Made by a program: the position numbers and the translations under genes. The notes under the pieces were generated by a model. It saw nothing but the letters and a program-made list of their open reading frames with translations. It ran no database searches and had not been told where the DNA came from. From Perilla frutescens (lineage: Eukaryota > Streptophyta > Magnoliopsida > Lamiales > Lamiaceae), in the NCBI GenBank assembly GCA_026008535.1, contig BRKX01000004.1, forward strand, positions 33,794,501 to 33,858,500: DNA of 64,000 nucleotides. The letters are read 5' to 3'. Shown piece after piece: positions 36,796 to 48,490 of the stretch. Every line of letters starts with the position of its first letter. Within the stretch, counting starts at the first letter, position 1.

Positions 36796-36963
36796 ATGGC
36801 CAGGGTGATTGAGACAGCATGGAAGCGTACTCGAAATTTCTATACTTTTGAGGAGCACATTAAGAGATTTCGTACATATGTCAGAGATCGATCCGATACT
36901 GTCCCCGAGTACATTGGGCATTTTGTGTTGCTTTTGCGACGTACCAGTGGAGCCGAGGGATGA
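36796..36963 (+). pseudogene. short gag-like remnant
   Basis: An ATG frame of 55 codons (start MARVIETAWKRTRNFYTFEEH) ends at TGA 36961-36963. It sits about 0.8 kb after the primer site, where gag should begin. The charged helical start could be a gag N-terminus, but no matrix, capsid or zinc-knuckle motif is present. GTACATTGGGCATTTT at 36909 recurs at 37019, marking a likely deletion or repeat junction just before the 3' LTR stub. Confidence 0.4.
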
Positions 36964-37699
36964 GTTTAAGACTTCGAGGCCTCTTTCAAGTTGGCTTATG
37001 GTTTACCACCTTGTCGCTAGTACATTGGGCATTTTCTCTAGTAACGCACCGGTCCCTTGTCGCTATTCTTCCGGGATTGGGGCGTTACATCCTCTGAGGC
37101 GATGAGCAAAGTGGCATGGAAGGGATGTGGTGGGGAAAGGTGCTAGGGGCGCCGTCAGGTTGTATCAGACGGCAGAGCCACCATTGCGACTCGATGAGAT
37201 GCCGAGCTAGCCACCTTCCTTCGATGCATTCGACTCCGTCCATTCTTGTTCATCGGCTTCGGACCCTATTTTCTTCTTGTTTTAATTTCGCATTTCATTC
37301 CATCTTTCATTATTGTCTTTCATTATCATATTCTCGTTATTATGTTCTCGTTATTATTCCTCATTGTTAGTCTCATTTATTTCGTTGAAGTTCCGTTTAA
37401 GTTTCGTATTCAGATTTCGTCATTATTTCTAAGTGATCAAAGGAGAATAGTCATGTTTATTCCGTTATAATGTCGATTTTAAGATTAAGCATGCTCGTTT
37501 CTATATTCTTCAAGTGTTGGGCAAATATCGATCTTGTTGAAGTTTTAATTCGGTTACTTTCGATTATCATTTTGTAAAGTCATATCTTTAAGAAATCATC
37601 GTAAATGTTTTAAGCCATGTTTTTAAGTTTAAAACGTCGAGAAAAGGGAGAGGCGATCGAGTAACGCCTCGATCGAAAGATTTTAAAGTTCGTGAGAGT

Positions 37700-37865
37700 G
37701 CACAGACTGTGCAAGGATTGCATGGCCCGTGCAAAGCTCTCGGCAAGTTTCTGGAGAGCTAGCACGGACCGTGCTATGCTAGCATGGCCCGTGTCAGAAA
37801 TCTGGGCATTTTGATTCTCGTCTCAATAATTAGCACGGCCCATGCTATGCTTGCACGGCCCGTGC
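37700..37865 (+). repeat. three pairs of 13-bp GCACGGnCCGTGC dyads in an LTR
   Basis: Dyads start at 37700, 37720, 37762, 37782, 37833 and 37853. Each follows GCACGGNCCGTGC with few deviations. Within each pair the starts are exactly 20 bp apart. They lie about 0.7 kb downstream of the TATA box once nested insertions are removed, so they would be transcribed. Confidence 0.85.
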
Positions 37866-38497
37866 AAGGCCTCTGCCACCATGTTTTGCCTCTAAGTGTA
37901 TTCTTATCTCGAGTATTTCAAACCCTCGTATTTTATAAAGGTTCTATAGTCGTGCAATCTATGTTTAAGTCCTAGTTAAGGGAGGAAAGTTAGGTGTTGT
38001 TTGAATTCTTGTTAGATGTTAGAATTCTTCGAAGGAGGCCGCTAAGTCGATGATTCGGCTTTTATAGGAAGAGGTGAGCCCCTAGGAGAACCGAGGAAGG
38101 ATTTTTGGCTCGTTGCTTCATCCACGTGCTCGTCATCGAGGTGGGTGATTCTAAACCAAAGCTATGGTTTGAGCTAATAAGCTCTAGAAGCATGATAGGG
38201 CGAGATGAAATATCCAACTAAATATTTTGCTCTGCCTGATTGATCTTTGTACAAAGAAATGAAGAAAGGAAGTTATAATAAGATTATATAAATTGTTATT
38301 TGAGCTCTTGATTAAGTAAATGATGTTTTGATATGTTGTGATATCTTATAGTTGATTTATATAAGGTATAGACGATCATGATCATAAGTTAAGTATTGTA
38401 TCGATATTATTGTTAAGGAATGTTAGGCCTTGTAGGTTGATCATAGTATTCCCTTGTGGCATTAAGGTTATAGTCTTTATTAAGGAATGCAATCTAG

Positions 38498-40005
38498 ATG
38501 ATTAAATATATGATAATCTCACATTTTTCATGTATTTGGAGGTACATTTGAGTGGTATTTGATTGGCATTGCATGCATGAAGTGTTGAGTTTGCATAGTT
38601 TCTATATTTTGTGCATTGTCACGTGTTTGTTCATTGTGAAAGGAATTAATGCCATTTTTGGTGTGAACTTCAAATGACCTTGGGAAGACCCTAGAAAGCT
38701 AGGAAATCAAGTTAGGAACACGTTGCAAAAATAATCGGGTCAATCGGATGAGAAATGAGTGAGAACGAAGTAAAACAGTGAGAGGCTGCCGGATGCGGAA
38801 AATACCCGCGACCGGACTTCGCGACCCTGAGGGTCGCGAGTCTAGTCATGAATCACACTTTTTCCCTTTTTCTGCATGGTCGCGACAGGGGCCGGGTTCT
38901 CCTTTGTTTTATTCACGACCTGGTTGCGAATTTTGAGGTTGGTCGCAAATTTTATGCCACATCAACGCCACGTCACGCCACGTCATGCCACGTGAATTTG
39001 CAACTCGAGTCGCAGGCACCCTGGTCGCGAGTCGAGTGGGACTATCCAATTTTTAACCTATTTTTGGGCTTTTCTTAACTTGGTATTTAAGGGTTTGATG
39101 CACAAAATTCCATACAATTCCACCTACCCAAAAGTTGCCACTAGAGATTTGCTGTAGAGAAAAGAAGACGTGAAGAACAAGACCAAAGGATTCAATAGTG
39201 TTCAAGACCAAAGCCATAATAAAATCTCCGGATTTTATTTACTCTGTTTTTAGAAATACAATGTTTTCTTTGTGGATTACATTGGTTATTTATTTTACTA
39301 TGGATAGCTAAAACCCTAGTATCCTAAGGTTGGATTATGAGTTATTTATGAAGTTCTTTTAATTCATTTTATTTGGTGTCTATTATTTGATTATGTTTTG
39401 GTTATTCCTGTTTTTCTCTATATTATTTACTTGATCACTAAATGATGCAATCTGAGGTGTTAATCCATAATTCGAGAGATGAGTTTTAACACAAGATCTG
39501 GAATAATTAACTGGTTAGTCAATATCACTCGAGAGAGTTGCGATTAATTTAGAGAATAATAAATCTTTGGAACCATAAGGAGTTGCATAATAGGTATTGA
39601 ACGGACATGTTAATATTTGTTGTGTGATCTATAATCTAGGCGCTTCGAAAGAAGGTTTAGAATACATGAGTGATTGTTCTAGCATGATTTAAATCCCAAC
39701 ATAGACACTAAATGAATTGATTAAGAGAATGGATTAAATAATGAGTATCCAATCCTAGAATGCGTCTTTTTCTTCAGTGTTTGATTTTCCGTGTTGATTT
39801 CTTCTGTGGTAATTCAGTTCGTTTATTAATTTTAGTTTTTAATTAGTTAAATTCAATCATGATTGGTAGTCTAGATAACTGCAAGAAGTTAAATTAAAAT
39901 AACTAGTAGATTAATTATTAAATCCATGTGGATACGACCTTGTTCACCGCTATCCTATAAGCCTCGCTGTACACTTACAGTTTAGGTAAAAATAAATACC
40001 GAACA
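38498..40005 (+). mobile_element. 1.5 kb Tat/Athila-like solo LTR, third layer
   Basis: ATCTAG precedes it (38492-38497) and follows it (40006-40011). The left end is uncertain by one base (ATGATTAAAT or TGATTAAAT); the right end is ACCGAACA. Inside are a CG-rich segment with GTCGCGA words (38805-39030), a GGTATTTAAGG TATA-like site near 39082, and a tail with TGTGGATACGACC near the end. That tail is characteristic, as I remember it, of Tat/Athila LTRs. Confidence 0.6.
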
Positions 40006-41587
40006 ATCTAGGTTATGATTTATGCTAAGCATGGTTAAGTTTTGAGGCTTTGATATTAAGGTTTGAATGTGAGAATTCAAGGTTGATGATTAAGTATTAA
40101 GGATTCAAGGTTAAGATTTTGATATTGAATGTTATGATTCAATTCTTGTTAAGCATGTTATTGAGCTCAAAGAATAGTTTTATTGCATTATCATGTTGTG
40201 ACATTCGTGTCACTAAAGTTTATCATTTGATAAATAAAGGGAGTCAACTGTTAGGTGATCCCCTTGCATACTCAGGAGGATACTTGAGGTAACCCCTCTT
40301 CTATCCGAAAGAAGGCCTAAAGGTGCAGTAGACATCAGGTTTAAGTCAGGAAAGGTGCCAGGGAAAGAAAGTAAAAGGTTTTGCGGATATGGAGAGGGCT
40401 TTTACGTTTTGCTCTCCATATACTGCTAGTTGTTAATTGGATATTTCTAAAGTTTATCAAAGAAGTTTTCTCGTAAAATCCCACTGAGTACATTAGTGCT
40501 CACGCCCTCTTTTTCAAATATTTTCAGGTTAAGATACGGAGGTTGGTGATGTGCTACTGGTGGGGTTGCCTGAGTTGTCTAAGTTTCCAAAAGTTGTTGC
40601 TCTTTATGGTTACATGGTTTTCTTCCGCTATGTTTCTTCTAAGTAATCTGACATCTAGTATTTAGTCTCGATATATGCAACTTAATTCTTGATAATAGCA
40701 TGTCTTAAATGCTACGATTCCAATTATCAATAAAGTCTTTGAGAAGTAGAAGCAAGTTCTTTTGACATACCCATTTAATTCTTTATTAATTATGAGCTAT
40801 CTTAAAAGACGTACTTGTTGAAGCATTTTGGTATCTATTCACTCTCAGTTGACCTGTAAATAAGTCTCGCATGCTTGTTATTGTTGTTCGCCTATGAAGA
40901 GACTTTTTCTTTCAAGCATGATTCTGCTCGTTTCCAGTTAAACTTGAGTTGTTCCTTGTTTCGTTCTATGAATGGGACATTATGATTTATTTGACTCCGA
41001 CCTATTAATGGGTCTTAGCTGTTGTGACCTATGAAGAAGTCTTGTCTATTTAAAGAGTCAAATTCCTATCTGTTTGTCATTAAATTCTGTATAAATTTCG
41101 ATTGGTCTTTGATATGGCGTTCCTTTGACTCGATTGAATCATTTGACCCCTTTGATTTGTTGAAAACGATCGTTCTTCCAAGTCATAAAGTTAAGTTGCC
41201 TAGATTTTTGAGGTGCTAACTTAGTACGATTTTAGAAACACCCCCCTTGAAATTCCAATTTTCCCTGTTGTTTTTACGCCTAACACCCCGTCCCCATTAA
41301 AAATGACCGCCTAGGGACCGGGCTATTACAAATATAAATAAATCATTATAATAAGTTTAAAATAATTTGCATGAACACTATGATTTACTAAAATAATATA
41401 ATTTGAAATTTTAAAATAATTATGCATGTACTTTATTTAAAAAGAATGCACAAACCCAACTCTTATTCCTTTACTTAATTCCACATCATCAATTCATCTA
41501 CCAACCCACTCACTCACTATATTGATTTAATTCATTTTTCTCACTCCATCCTTCCATCTCCCCTAACAACTAGAACCCTAGCAAGTA

Positions 41588-41722
<135 letters not shown>

Positions 41723-42416
41723 GAAATAAATCCAAGCAGCCTCTTGTCCATATCTTATCTCTTCTCATCTCTATTTCTTCATGTCGAAGCACAAAGGTGG
41801 CACCACCGCCACTGCCGCCCGCAGTCACCACCGCCGGAACTTCTTTCTCCCTCAAACTCACTCAAACCCCTTTCCCAATGTAATGCACATGCATATGTAT
41901 TTTACCTCTTTGAAAAGCTAGAAATAAAATTGCTTTTGGTGTGTTAACAATGAAACACAAAGCCTCTTTTTATAGTGAAATTTGGAGCAATGAAAGGTTT
42001 CCAATTAAATAAAAAAATTAATTTTATTTAAGAAGATGAAAGATGTAAGTTAATGCAAAAGATATTTTATAATTTCTCATTTCACATTTCGTAAATTCAC
42101 ATGAAGAAGAAAATTAAAAAGTCACATTTTCTATCAAAATGATTAATGAGCTCTTAAAAGAATAGATTTGAGTTTTAAAGTATACTAAAATAATTGAACT
42201 AATTGTTAGGTTATGAGAGATAACTAAAATAATTGTTACACTCTTTTAAAAATATAAAACTCATTTAGTTTAAAATGAAATAAATAAATAAATAAATAAT
42301 CATTTTACAATTTCAAATAATTATTTAATGCAATGATACTTTGTAATAGTTTCAAAAATATGGAACTCTTTAAATAAAATGTTTAACTTTAAAAGATATA
42401 AAAAATCCACTAAGAT

Positions 42417-42417
42417 C

Positions 42418-42481
<64 letters not shown>

Positions 42482-42482
42482 T
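42417..42482. repeat. (AAT)n microsatellite
   Basis: About 21 AAT units near the right end of the outer solo LTR. Confidence 0.95.
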
Positions 42483-42608
42483 AGGCGCGACTTATAGGAA
42501 CGCAACAAAATATTTTAAATTAATATGCAATAATAAATAATATTTTCAAACCATATTTTATAAAAAGGTAACAACCAATTTTGAAAAGATCCGGGTCGTT
42601 ACAATAGT

Positions 42609-43511
42609 AAGTAATTAGGAAGATGCATATAATTTGAAGCATAAGTAAGCTAGTTTGCTAATTATCCACTAGAGATAGGGATTTTAGCTCTAGCCCAAAG
42701 ATTTAAGTAGCTTGAGAAAGTGCTTAGATTAACTTTGTCTAAATTTTGCTAAGGAAGGGAGAGTACCTGTTTTGAGTGGTTTCTGAGAGCATCTTCATTT
42801 AAGAATTAACACCCTATGACCCTTTTGATCATGTAAACCTTTATTTGATGAATTTCTTGGTGTTTATGTTTACTTCAATTTTAGTTTTATTGTTTTTAAA
42901 TGTGGAATATTAATTAAACTTGGACTTTCGATTGTTTAAATAGTGAGAAGATTTTGATTGACAATGCTTGTATTCTCATTAATCACTTTAATTCCTTATG
43001 GTTCGGCTCATTTCACTGCTTGCTACACTGTGTTCACTTGCACATGATTCAAATTAAAAATTGATACAAAGAATTTTCTCATCACGCTCTACTTGACCTA
43101 TTTTCATCCCTAGAACTGACTATATAAATGCACAGTTTGTGCTAAATAATGCACTTGACATCCTCTAGTCTTAATTTGTGTGTGCTAATTGTGTACCAAA
43201 CCTCAAAAATATTACTTTTTCTTTCATTTTGTTCTTCAATTTTAATTTCTTTTGGATCAATATAATTTCACATTAGTATTTAGGGTTTATTCTAACCAAT
43301 TAGAATTTATAATTATTTTTTAATATTTAATTTTTAGAGTTGATTATTCCAAACTTATGGTATATAATATTTAAAAAAAATAATTTTTAACAATAAATAT
43401 TAATTATGAGCAGTTATAATATAATAAATTTTATTTTTATAAAAAATATTATTAATAATATATAATTTTAATATTGGTACACACATTTAGTTAGGACTAT
43501 AGGATCTCTAC
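42609..43511. other. non-coding spacer, possible continuation of the LTR-like sequence left of 29930
   Basis: AT-rich with no ORF. The first 600 bases could be the tail of the LTR interrupted by the nested stack; I found no matching LTR end. The last 250 bases are simple AT sequence. Confidence 0.35.
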
Positions 43512-45355
43512 TCTAAATAATGAGCCGCTTTAGTCACAGATCTATAAGAATGAAAAAAACAAATTCTAATAGAAGCTCCTGGCAGATCCAACGACGAACC
43601 TAGGTGGGGCAGCCACCCCCATCAAATTTTATAAAAAAATATAAGTATATATATATGCTATATAATTATTATAATATTTTTGCCTCCCCCCGTATTAATA
43701 TTTTTGGATATTTGATTTATTAATATCTAAGTATTGTCCATATGGATTTTATAATTGATGTAGTGAGAGGCCCAAAATAATATAATGCTATATAAATAAT
43801 TTTATTTTAAAATTCAAAAGTATTTTCATTTTGTTTATATTGCTGCTTTACTATTTGCATATGTAAGTTCATTTTATTGTTATATTTCACCTTATTTATT
43901 CTTATTAATATTTTAAATTTATTTCATTATATTTTAGGTATTTTTTTATATTTATGGATTTGAGAATGAATGCTTCAAGATTTTAATGTTATGATTTTAT
44001 TTATGTTTTATGGTTTCTTAATTTACTTATAATATAACAGTGTGTCATTATGCTCAAATTGTGCATTTAAGTTATTTTTTATTAATTTTTGTTGGGGTTT
44101 TGCAATAAGTTTAATTAAGGTTTTACATTCCCCAATGTATATTGAGAAAGAAATTGTCGAGACTTTTAATGCTGAGTTAATCATAGATAAATTTAAAATT
44201 ATGAAAAAATGTCAAGTACTACTTATGATGCGAAAATGTTAAATAAATATAGTTTTATTTTAATTGAGATAAGTAGTTACGTGTAAATATGTGTGTGTGT
44301 GTGTCGCGCTCACGCATTATAACTGTTTTTCGCCCCCTCAAATCAAAATTACTGCGTCCATCCTTGGGCAGATCATCCGCAACATTTCAATATATATACA
44401 ACATATGAATAGGGGTGTCCCCTTGGGAATGATTTAGTGGTGGAGTGGTGTTTCTTGAGGTCAAAGGTCTCAAGTTCCATCCACCAGTCCACCACCAACA
44501 CCACTAGGTGTGAGTCTGTCACACCTGATTTGCCAAGTGTAGTTTATCTCCCCTGTGTAGATTTACAGGTTATTACACAGGGGCGGAATTTACTCAATGC
44601 GCTCGACGACAATAAAAAAATACGAATGCGGGTAATGAAATCAGAGAAAATAGAAATGGGGTTGAACTGATTTTCAATACAAAGATACCAAAAATCAGAA
44701 GTTTCTGCCATGACAATTGTGCCACTTACATGATATAGGTGGACGTCGTAATCTATTTTAGCATAGTTAGATATACAGATATTGAATATCTAAAGCAATA
44801 AAAAATCGGGAATCCACAAAATTTAAACATATTTTCCATAGAATGAAAACATATAATAAATTATTGTAGAATTCATCGGCAAGTAACTCAACCATATATA
44901 TTGTTTCAATATTTATATACACATGTATATTTATATTTATCAATACATATATAGTTTTATGACGTGATATGATACAAAAATATAGAACATCTAACATGAT
45001 GGTAATCGTGAATTCGAATTCTTGGAATATTTTTTAAGATAAAACACCTTATGCTAATCTACAAAGTGCCGATTGTAGGTATCTGAAAAAACAAATATTA
45101 TTCTCAATTATTGTACTTGGTATATGTTTCCACACGATAGAAAAATGATGATGTTTGATGAGGCTAAAAGAAAGACTTGTTCATCAAGTATAAATAATGA
45201 AATGACCCTTGGTCAAATTTGGCCAATTATAGAAATTTAGGCAGTATTTTTATTTTTATTTTTATTTTTTGAAAATGAAGATTAACTCAAACAACATCAA
45301 CAGAAACAACATTTAAAAAGCTAATCCGAAGAGTTATCATTCAGTGTACTGATTA
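43512..45355 (+). repeat. segmental repeat, copy A1 (most complete)
   Basis: Contains in order: CTAAATAATGAGCCGCTTTAG (43512); a transposon-like middle with GGTGGGGCAGCCACCCCC; ATCATCCGCAACAT; a SINE-like insertion; a block with TTGAACTGATTTTCAATA and TGCCATGACAATTG; and from 44868 the part shared with 17790-18943. The first blocks recur at 45375-46390. No coding sequence is supported; function unknown. Confidence 0.7.
44411..44600 (+). mobile_element. SINE-like tRNA-derived element
   Basis: GGAATGATTTAGTGGTGGAG resembles a pol III A box and GGTCTCAAGTTCC a B box, about 40 bases apart. The stretch is absent from the paralogous copy near 46100, so it is an insertion. Exact ends and target duplication are unclear. 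Confidence 0.55.
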
Positions 45356-45374
45356 GATAAATGCACATCGTGTT

Positions 45375-46390
45375 ATGCTAAATAATGAACCGCTTTAATC
45401 ACAGGTCTATAAATATGAAAAAAATTCAACACAAGCTCCTTAGGACAAGGTCGACCTTGATGGATGACAAACATGGGCAACGCCCATGGGTTCCCCCATA
45501 TTTTATATATGCGCACACGCACACACATGTAATTCCATTTTTAAAAATATAATTATTACCTTGCTTCAGAATTCTAATTGTGACTCATATATAGTAATAT
45601 ACCGTGTTTGTCAAATATGTACGTATTTGTTCAGTCGTAACATTTTCTTTATTGAATAATTACTTTTAATTTTGTCCGATATATTTACCCTATTAAATTA
45701 TTACAAATTTACAATAAAAAATATTTCCAATAACTTCTAGAATGTTGAAAATATCATTCATAGAAATAGTTCCAGGAAAATTAGTCATCTCAGATTCCTT
45801 GTAAACCTCAAATAAATTATCATTACACATTTTGAAATAAATTATTCGATACTTTTTTTTTTGTATATTTGTAATTATACACTTTCTCAAGATTCATGAT
45901 TATGAAAATAATGATGGAGAAAAATTAATGCTAGTAAAAAATAATTAGGACCCTTCTTTTTTCCGTTTCGTCATGTGCCCTCGAAATATAAGGCCGTCCC
46001 TGCTTAATCAGGGATCATCCGCGATATCCCAATACAAATTAAAATACGAATAATGGTAATAAAATTAAATCAGACCGTCCCTGCTTAATCAGGGATCATC
46101 CGCGATATCCCAATACAAATTAAAATACGAATAATGGTAATAAAATTAAATCAGAGAAAATAGAAATAGGGTTGAACTGATTTTCAATATAATACAGATA
46201 CACCAAAAATAATTGCAAGAATATCTGCCATGACAATTGCGCCACTTACACATGAATGCATGATACAGGTGGATATGTCCTAATTTATTTAGCATAGTTA
46301 GATTTCCAAAAGAATATCTAAAGCAATGGAAAGTCAGGAATTGACCAAATTTAAAAAAAAAAAATCATAGAATGAAAACATAATAAATTA
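45375..46390 (+). repeat. segmental repeat, copy A2
   Basis: It repeats the beginning and middle of 43512-44870 in the same orientation (CTAAATAATGAACCGCTTTA; GGATCATCCGCGATAT; GAACTGATTTTCAATAT; TGCCATGACAATTGCGCCAC; CATAGAATGAAAACATAATA) but with a different middle part. It ends before the section shared with 17790-18943. Confidence 0.7.
45994..46155 (+). repeat. perfect or near-perfect 81-bp tandem duplication
   Basis: CCGTCCCTGCTTAATCAGGG begins at 45994 and again at 46075. The units appear identical base for base, ending AAATTAAATCAGA. It is a recent local event within copy A2. Confidence 0.93.
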
Positions 46391-46724
46391 TGTAAATTTA
46401 CAAAAAATTAAAAGCATGAAAAGGTACAAAATACAAATTGCAAAAGGTTGTGATGGATTTACAACGTTACAGAAATCACATTCACGAAAAAAATCATTTA
46501 CAAAAAGCGCACTATGGTAAATTGGTAATTGTAAAACATAAAAAATATAAAAATATAATAATGTCATTGCAAATATAAAATAACTAATTAAACTATTATT
46601 GAAGCAACGTAAGCTAGATTGATACACTTCTTGTTTTTTTTTTGTGTTGATTAAGTTTAATTTGAATTTGACTGCCTAGTAAATTAATATATTTTAAACC
46701 TTTTTAAAAGAAATAACAAATCAG
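46391..46724. other. AT-rich spacer
   Basis: No coding, RNA or clear repeat signal is seen. Confidence 0.4.
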
Positions 46725-46860
46725 TTTTTTTTTTTTTGTACAGCGTGTGCCCTTTTTTTTCACTCACATATCCGACATGGTGATATTGAGAAGATTTGAA
46801 TCCGTGATATTTGATCTCCAATCAATCTCACTCTACCACTAGATCATCCTCACCGGAACC
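46725..46860 (-). mobile_element. SINE-like tRNA-derived element, minus strand
   Basis: On the minus strand GATGATCTAGTGGTAGAGTG (A-box-like) is followed about 30 bases later by CACGGATTCAAATCTTC (B-box-like), then an A-rich tail (T run at 46724-46738 on +). The layout matches plant tRNA-type SINEs. Confidence 0.6.
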
Positions 46861-47207
46861 ATGTGCTTCCATTTTTTGTTCCTACGAGAAATGATATATA
46901 CTTTATTATTATTTTTAGGTAAATGATATAGAGATGGGATTGATAAAGTTTGTGGTTTGTCTTTGGAGAAATTGACCAATAATTTGGTTCCATAAATTAC
47001 AGTAAAGCAGAACATTTCCACTGATGCACGAAATCAAGATTAATTAATCAAGTGTTGTTCAAAATCATTTTTTTATTTGTGCGTCTTCAATCAAACGAAT
47101 CCGAATGAAAACCAATCAAAATTAACAAACAGTTATATTAGACGGTTTAAAGGATCTCTAACGTCCCGATTTTATAAAACGGGTCTCTACTAAATATATA
47201 TATATAT
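46861..47207. other. AT-rich spacer
   Basis: Nothing supportable beyond AT-rich sequence, with a short (AT)n run just before 47208. Confidence 0.4.
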
Positions 47208-47399
47208 GTACACAGGGATGAGATCATGTGAGAACCACACACCCATGTGAGAACTGAGAACCAATTTCAGCCGCATATCGCTCTTATATTGATGGTCAAG
47301 ATCTGTCCCAAAATTGAAAAAAACGCGGTGGCATATTTTTAATGTTAGCGACTTTTTAATAAACTAAGGGTATTTTTGTAATTTAGGAATTCTACTAAA

Positions 47400-48490
47400 A
47401 TAAGTCATGACAGTGCTAAAAAAGGCCATGACAGTGCTAAAATAGAAAATGACAGTGCTAAAACTCTAAATTGAAAAATATATACGTAAATTCTGGGGGT
47501 ATTATCAGATTTTAGCCCGACCTTTCAAGTAATTCACAAAAATGTCCTGACTTTTTATAAATAACAATTTAATACCTGACCTTTTGAATATACAACAAAT
47601 CTAGCCTGGAATTAATTTTTGAGCTTTTAGTTGCCATCGTATATCTTTTTTCCGAATTTTTTTTACTGGCATGGAAAATATTTGTGCCACGTCAATTGAT
47701 CAAATAAAATTATATCTCACTCTAGATCGTATGTAAAAAGATATACGTTGGGGATTAAAAGCCCGAAAATTAATTTCAGGTTAGATTTCTTATAAATTCA
47801 AAAGGTTGGGTATTAAATTGTTATTTATAAAAGTTCAGGACACTTTTGTGAATTACTTGAAAGGTCGGGCTAAAATCTGATAATACCCTTAAATTCTGAG
47901 TATTCATATATTGATAATTCAACATGTAACAATGTTTGTTCGTGGTTTTTTTTTTATAATGTCGATGACATTTTTTTATGCTAATGCTAAAAAAAATCAT
48001 GCTAAAATAAGACATGACAATGCTAAAAAAAAAACTATGACAGTGCTAAAATATGAAATGACAGTGCTAAAATAGGAAGTGACAGTGCTAAAACTCTAAA
48101 TTGAAAAATATACACATAAATTCTGAGTATTCATATATTGATAATTCAACATGTAACAATTTTTGTTCGTGGTTTTTTTTATAATGTCGATGACATTTTT
48201 TTATGCTAATGCTAAATAAGAGTCATGCTAAAATAAGTCATGACAGTGCTAAAAAAGGCCATGACAGTGCTAAAATAAGAAATGACAGTGCTAAAACTCT
48301 AAATTGAAAAATATACACGTAAATTCTGAGTATTCATATATTGATAATTCAACATGTAACAGTGTTTGTTCATGGTTTTTTTATAATGTCGATGACATTT
48401 TTTTATGCTAATGCTAAAAAAGAGTCATGCTAAAAAAGGCCATGACAGTGCTAAAACTCTAAATTGAAAAATATACACGTAAATTCTGAG
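47400..48490 (+). repeat. ATGACAGTGCTAAAA minisatellite and about 200-bp higher-order units
   Basis: About 11 copies of ATGACAGTGCTAAAA occur in four clusters. A longer unit (TTCTGAGTATTCATATATTG, ATTCAACATGTAACA, TCGATGACATTTTTTTATGC, then the minisatellite) starts near 47894, 48120 and 48320, with a partial start near 48485. Confidence 0.85.
47496..47889. mobile_element. 394-bp foldback MITE with 9-bp target duplication
   Basis: The first 125 bases pair with the last 125 (GGGTATTATCAGATTTTAG; CCCGACCTTTCAAGTAATTC; AACAATTTAATACC) with few mismatches. TAAATTCTG flanks it at 47487-47495 and 47890-47898. The 9-bp duplication and long terminal repeats fit a Mutator-type MITE. No ORF. Confidence 0.88.

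Larger units (their letters stand above)
32721..37089 (+). mobile_element. LTR retrotransposon remnant with one full LTR and a stub of the other, third layer
   Basis: TCCTC flanks it at 32716-32720 and 37090-37094. The 5' LTR is 32721-35990 (TGTAATATCCC...GGGGCATTACA). Then come a primer site, about 1 kb of internal sequence with a gag-like scrap, and only the last 60-70 bp of a 3' LTR (37030-37089, GGTCCCTTGTCGCTATTC). The internal part and most of the 3' LTR have been deleted. Lineage is probably Ty3-like, judged by long LTRs only. Confidence 0.85.
30468..41330 (+). mobile_element. solo LTR (about 3.6 kb without nested insertions), second layer
   Basis: It begins TGTAACACTCC and ends GGGCTATTACA, flanked by AATAT at 30463-30467 and 41331-41335. 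Its 5' part is clearly homologous to the reverse complement of 51800-52434 (shared CAGTCACGACTTTA and CAAGGAGT.TGCCGG) and its 3' end to 49148 onwards. It belongs to the same family as the solo LTR at 49148-52434. Three further elements are inserted in it. Confidence 0.88.
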
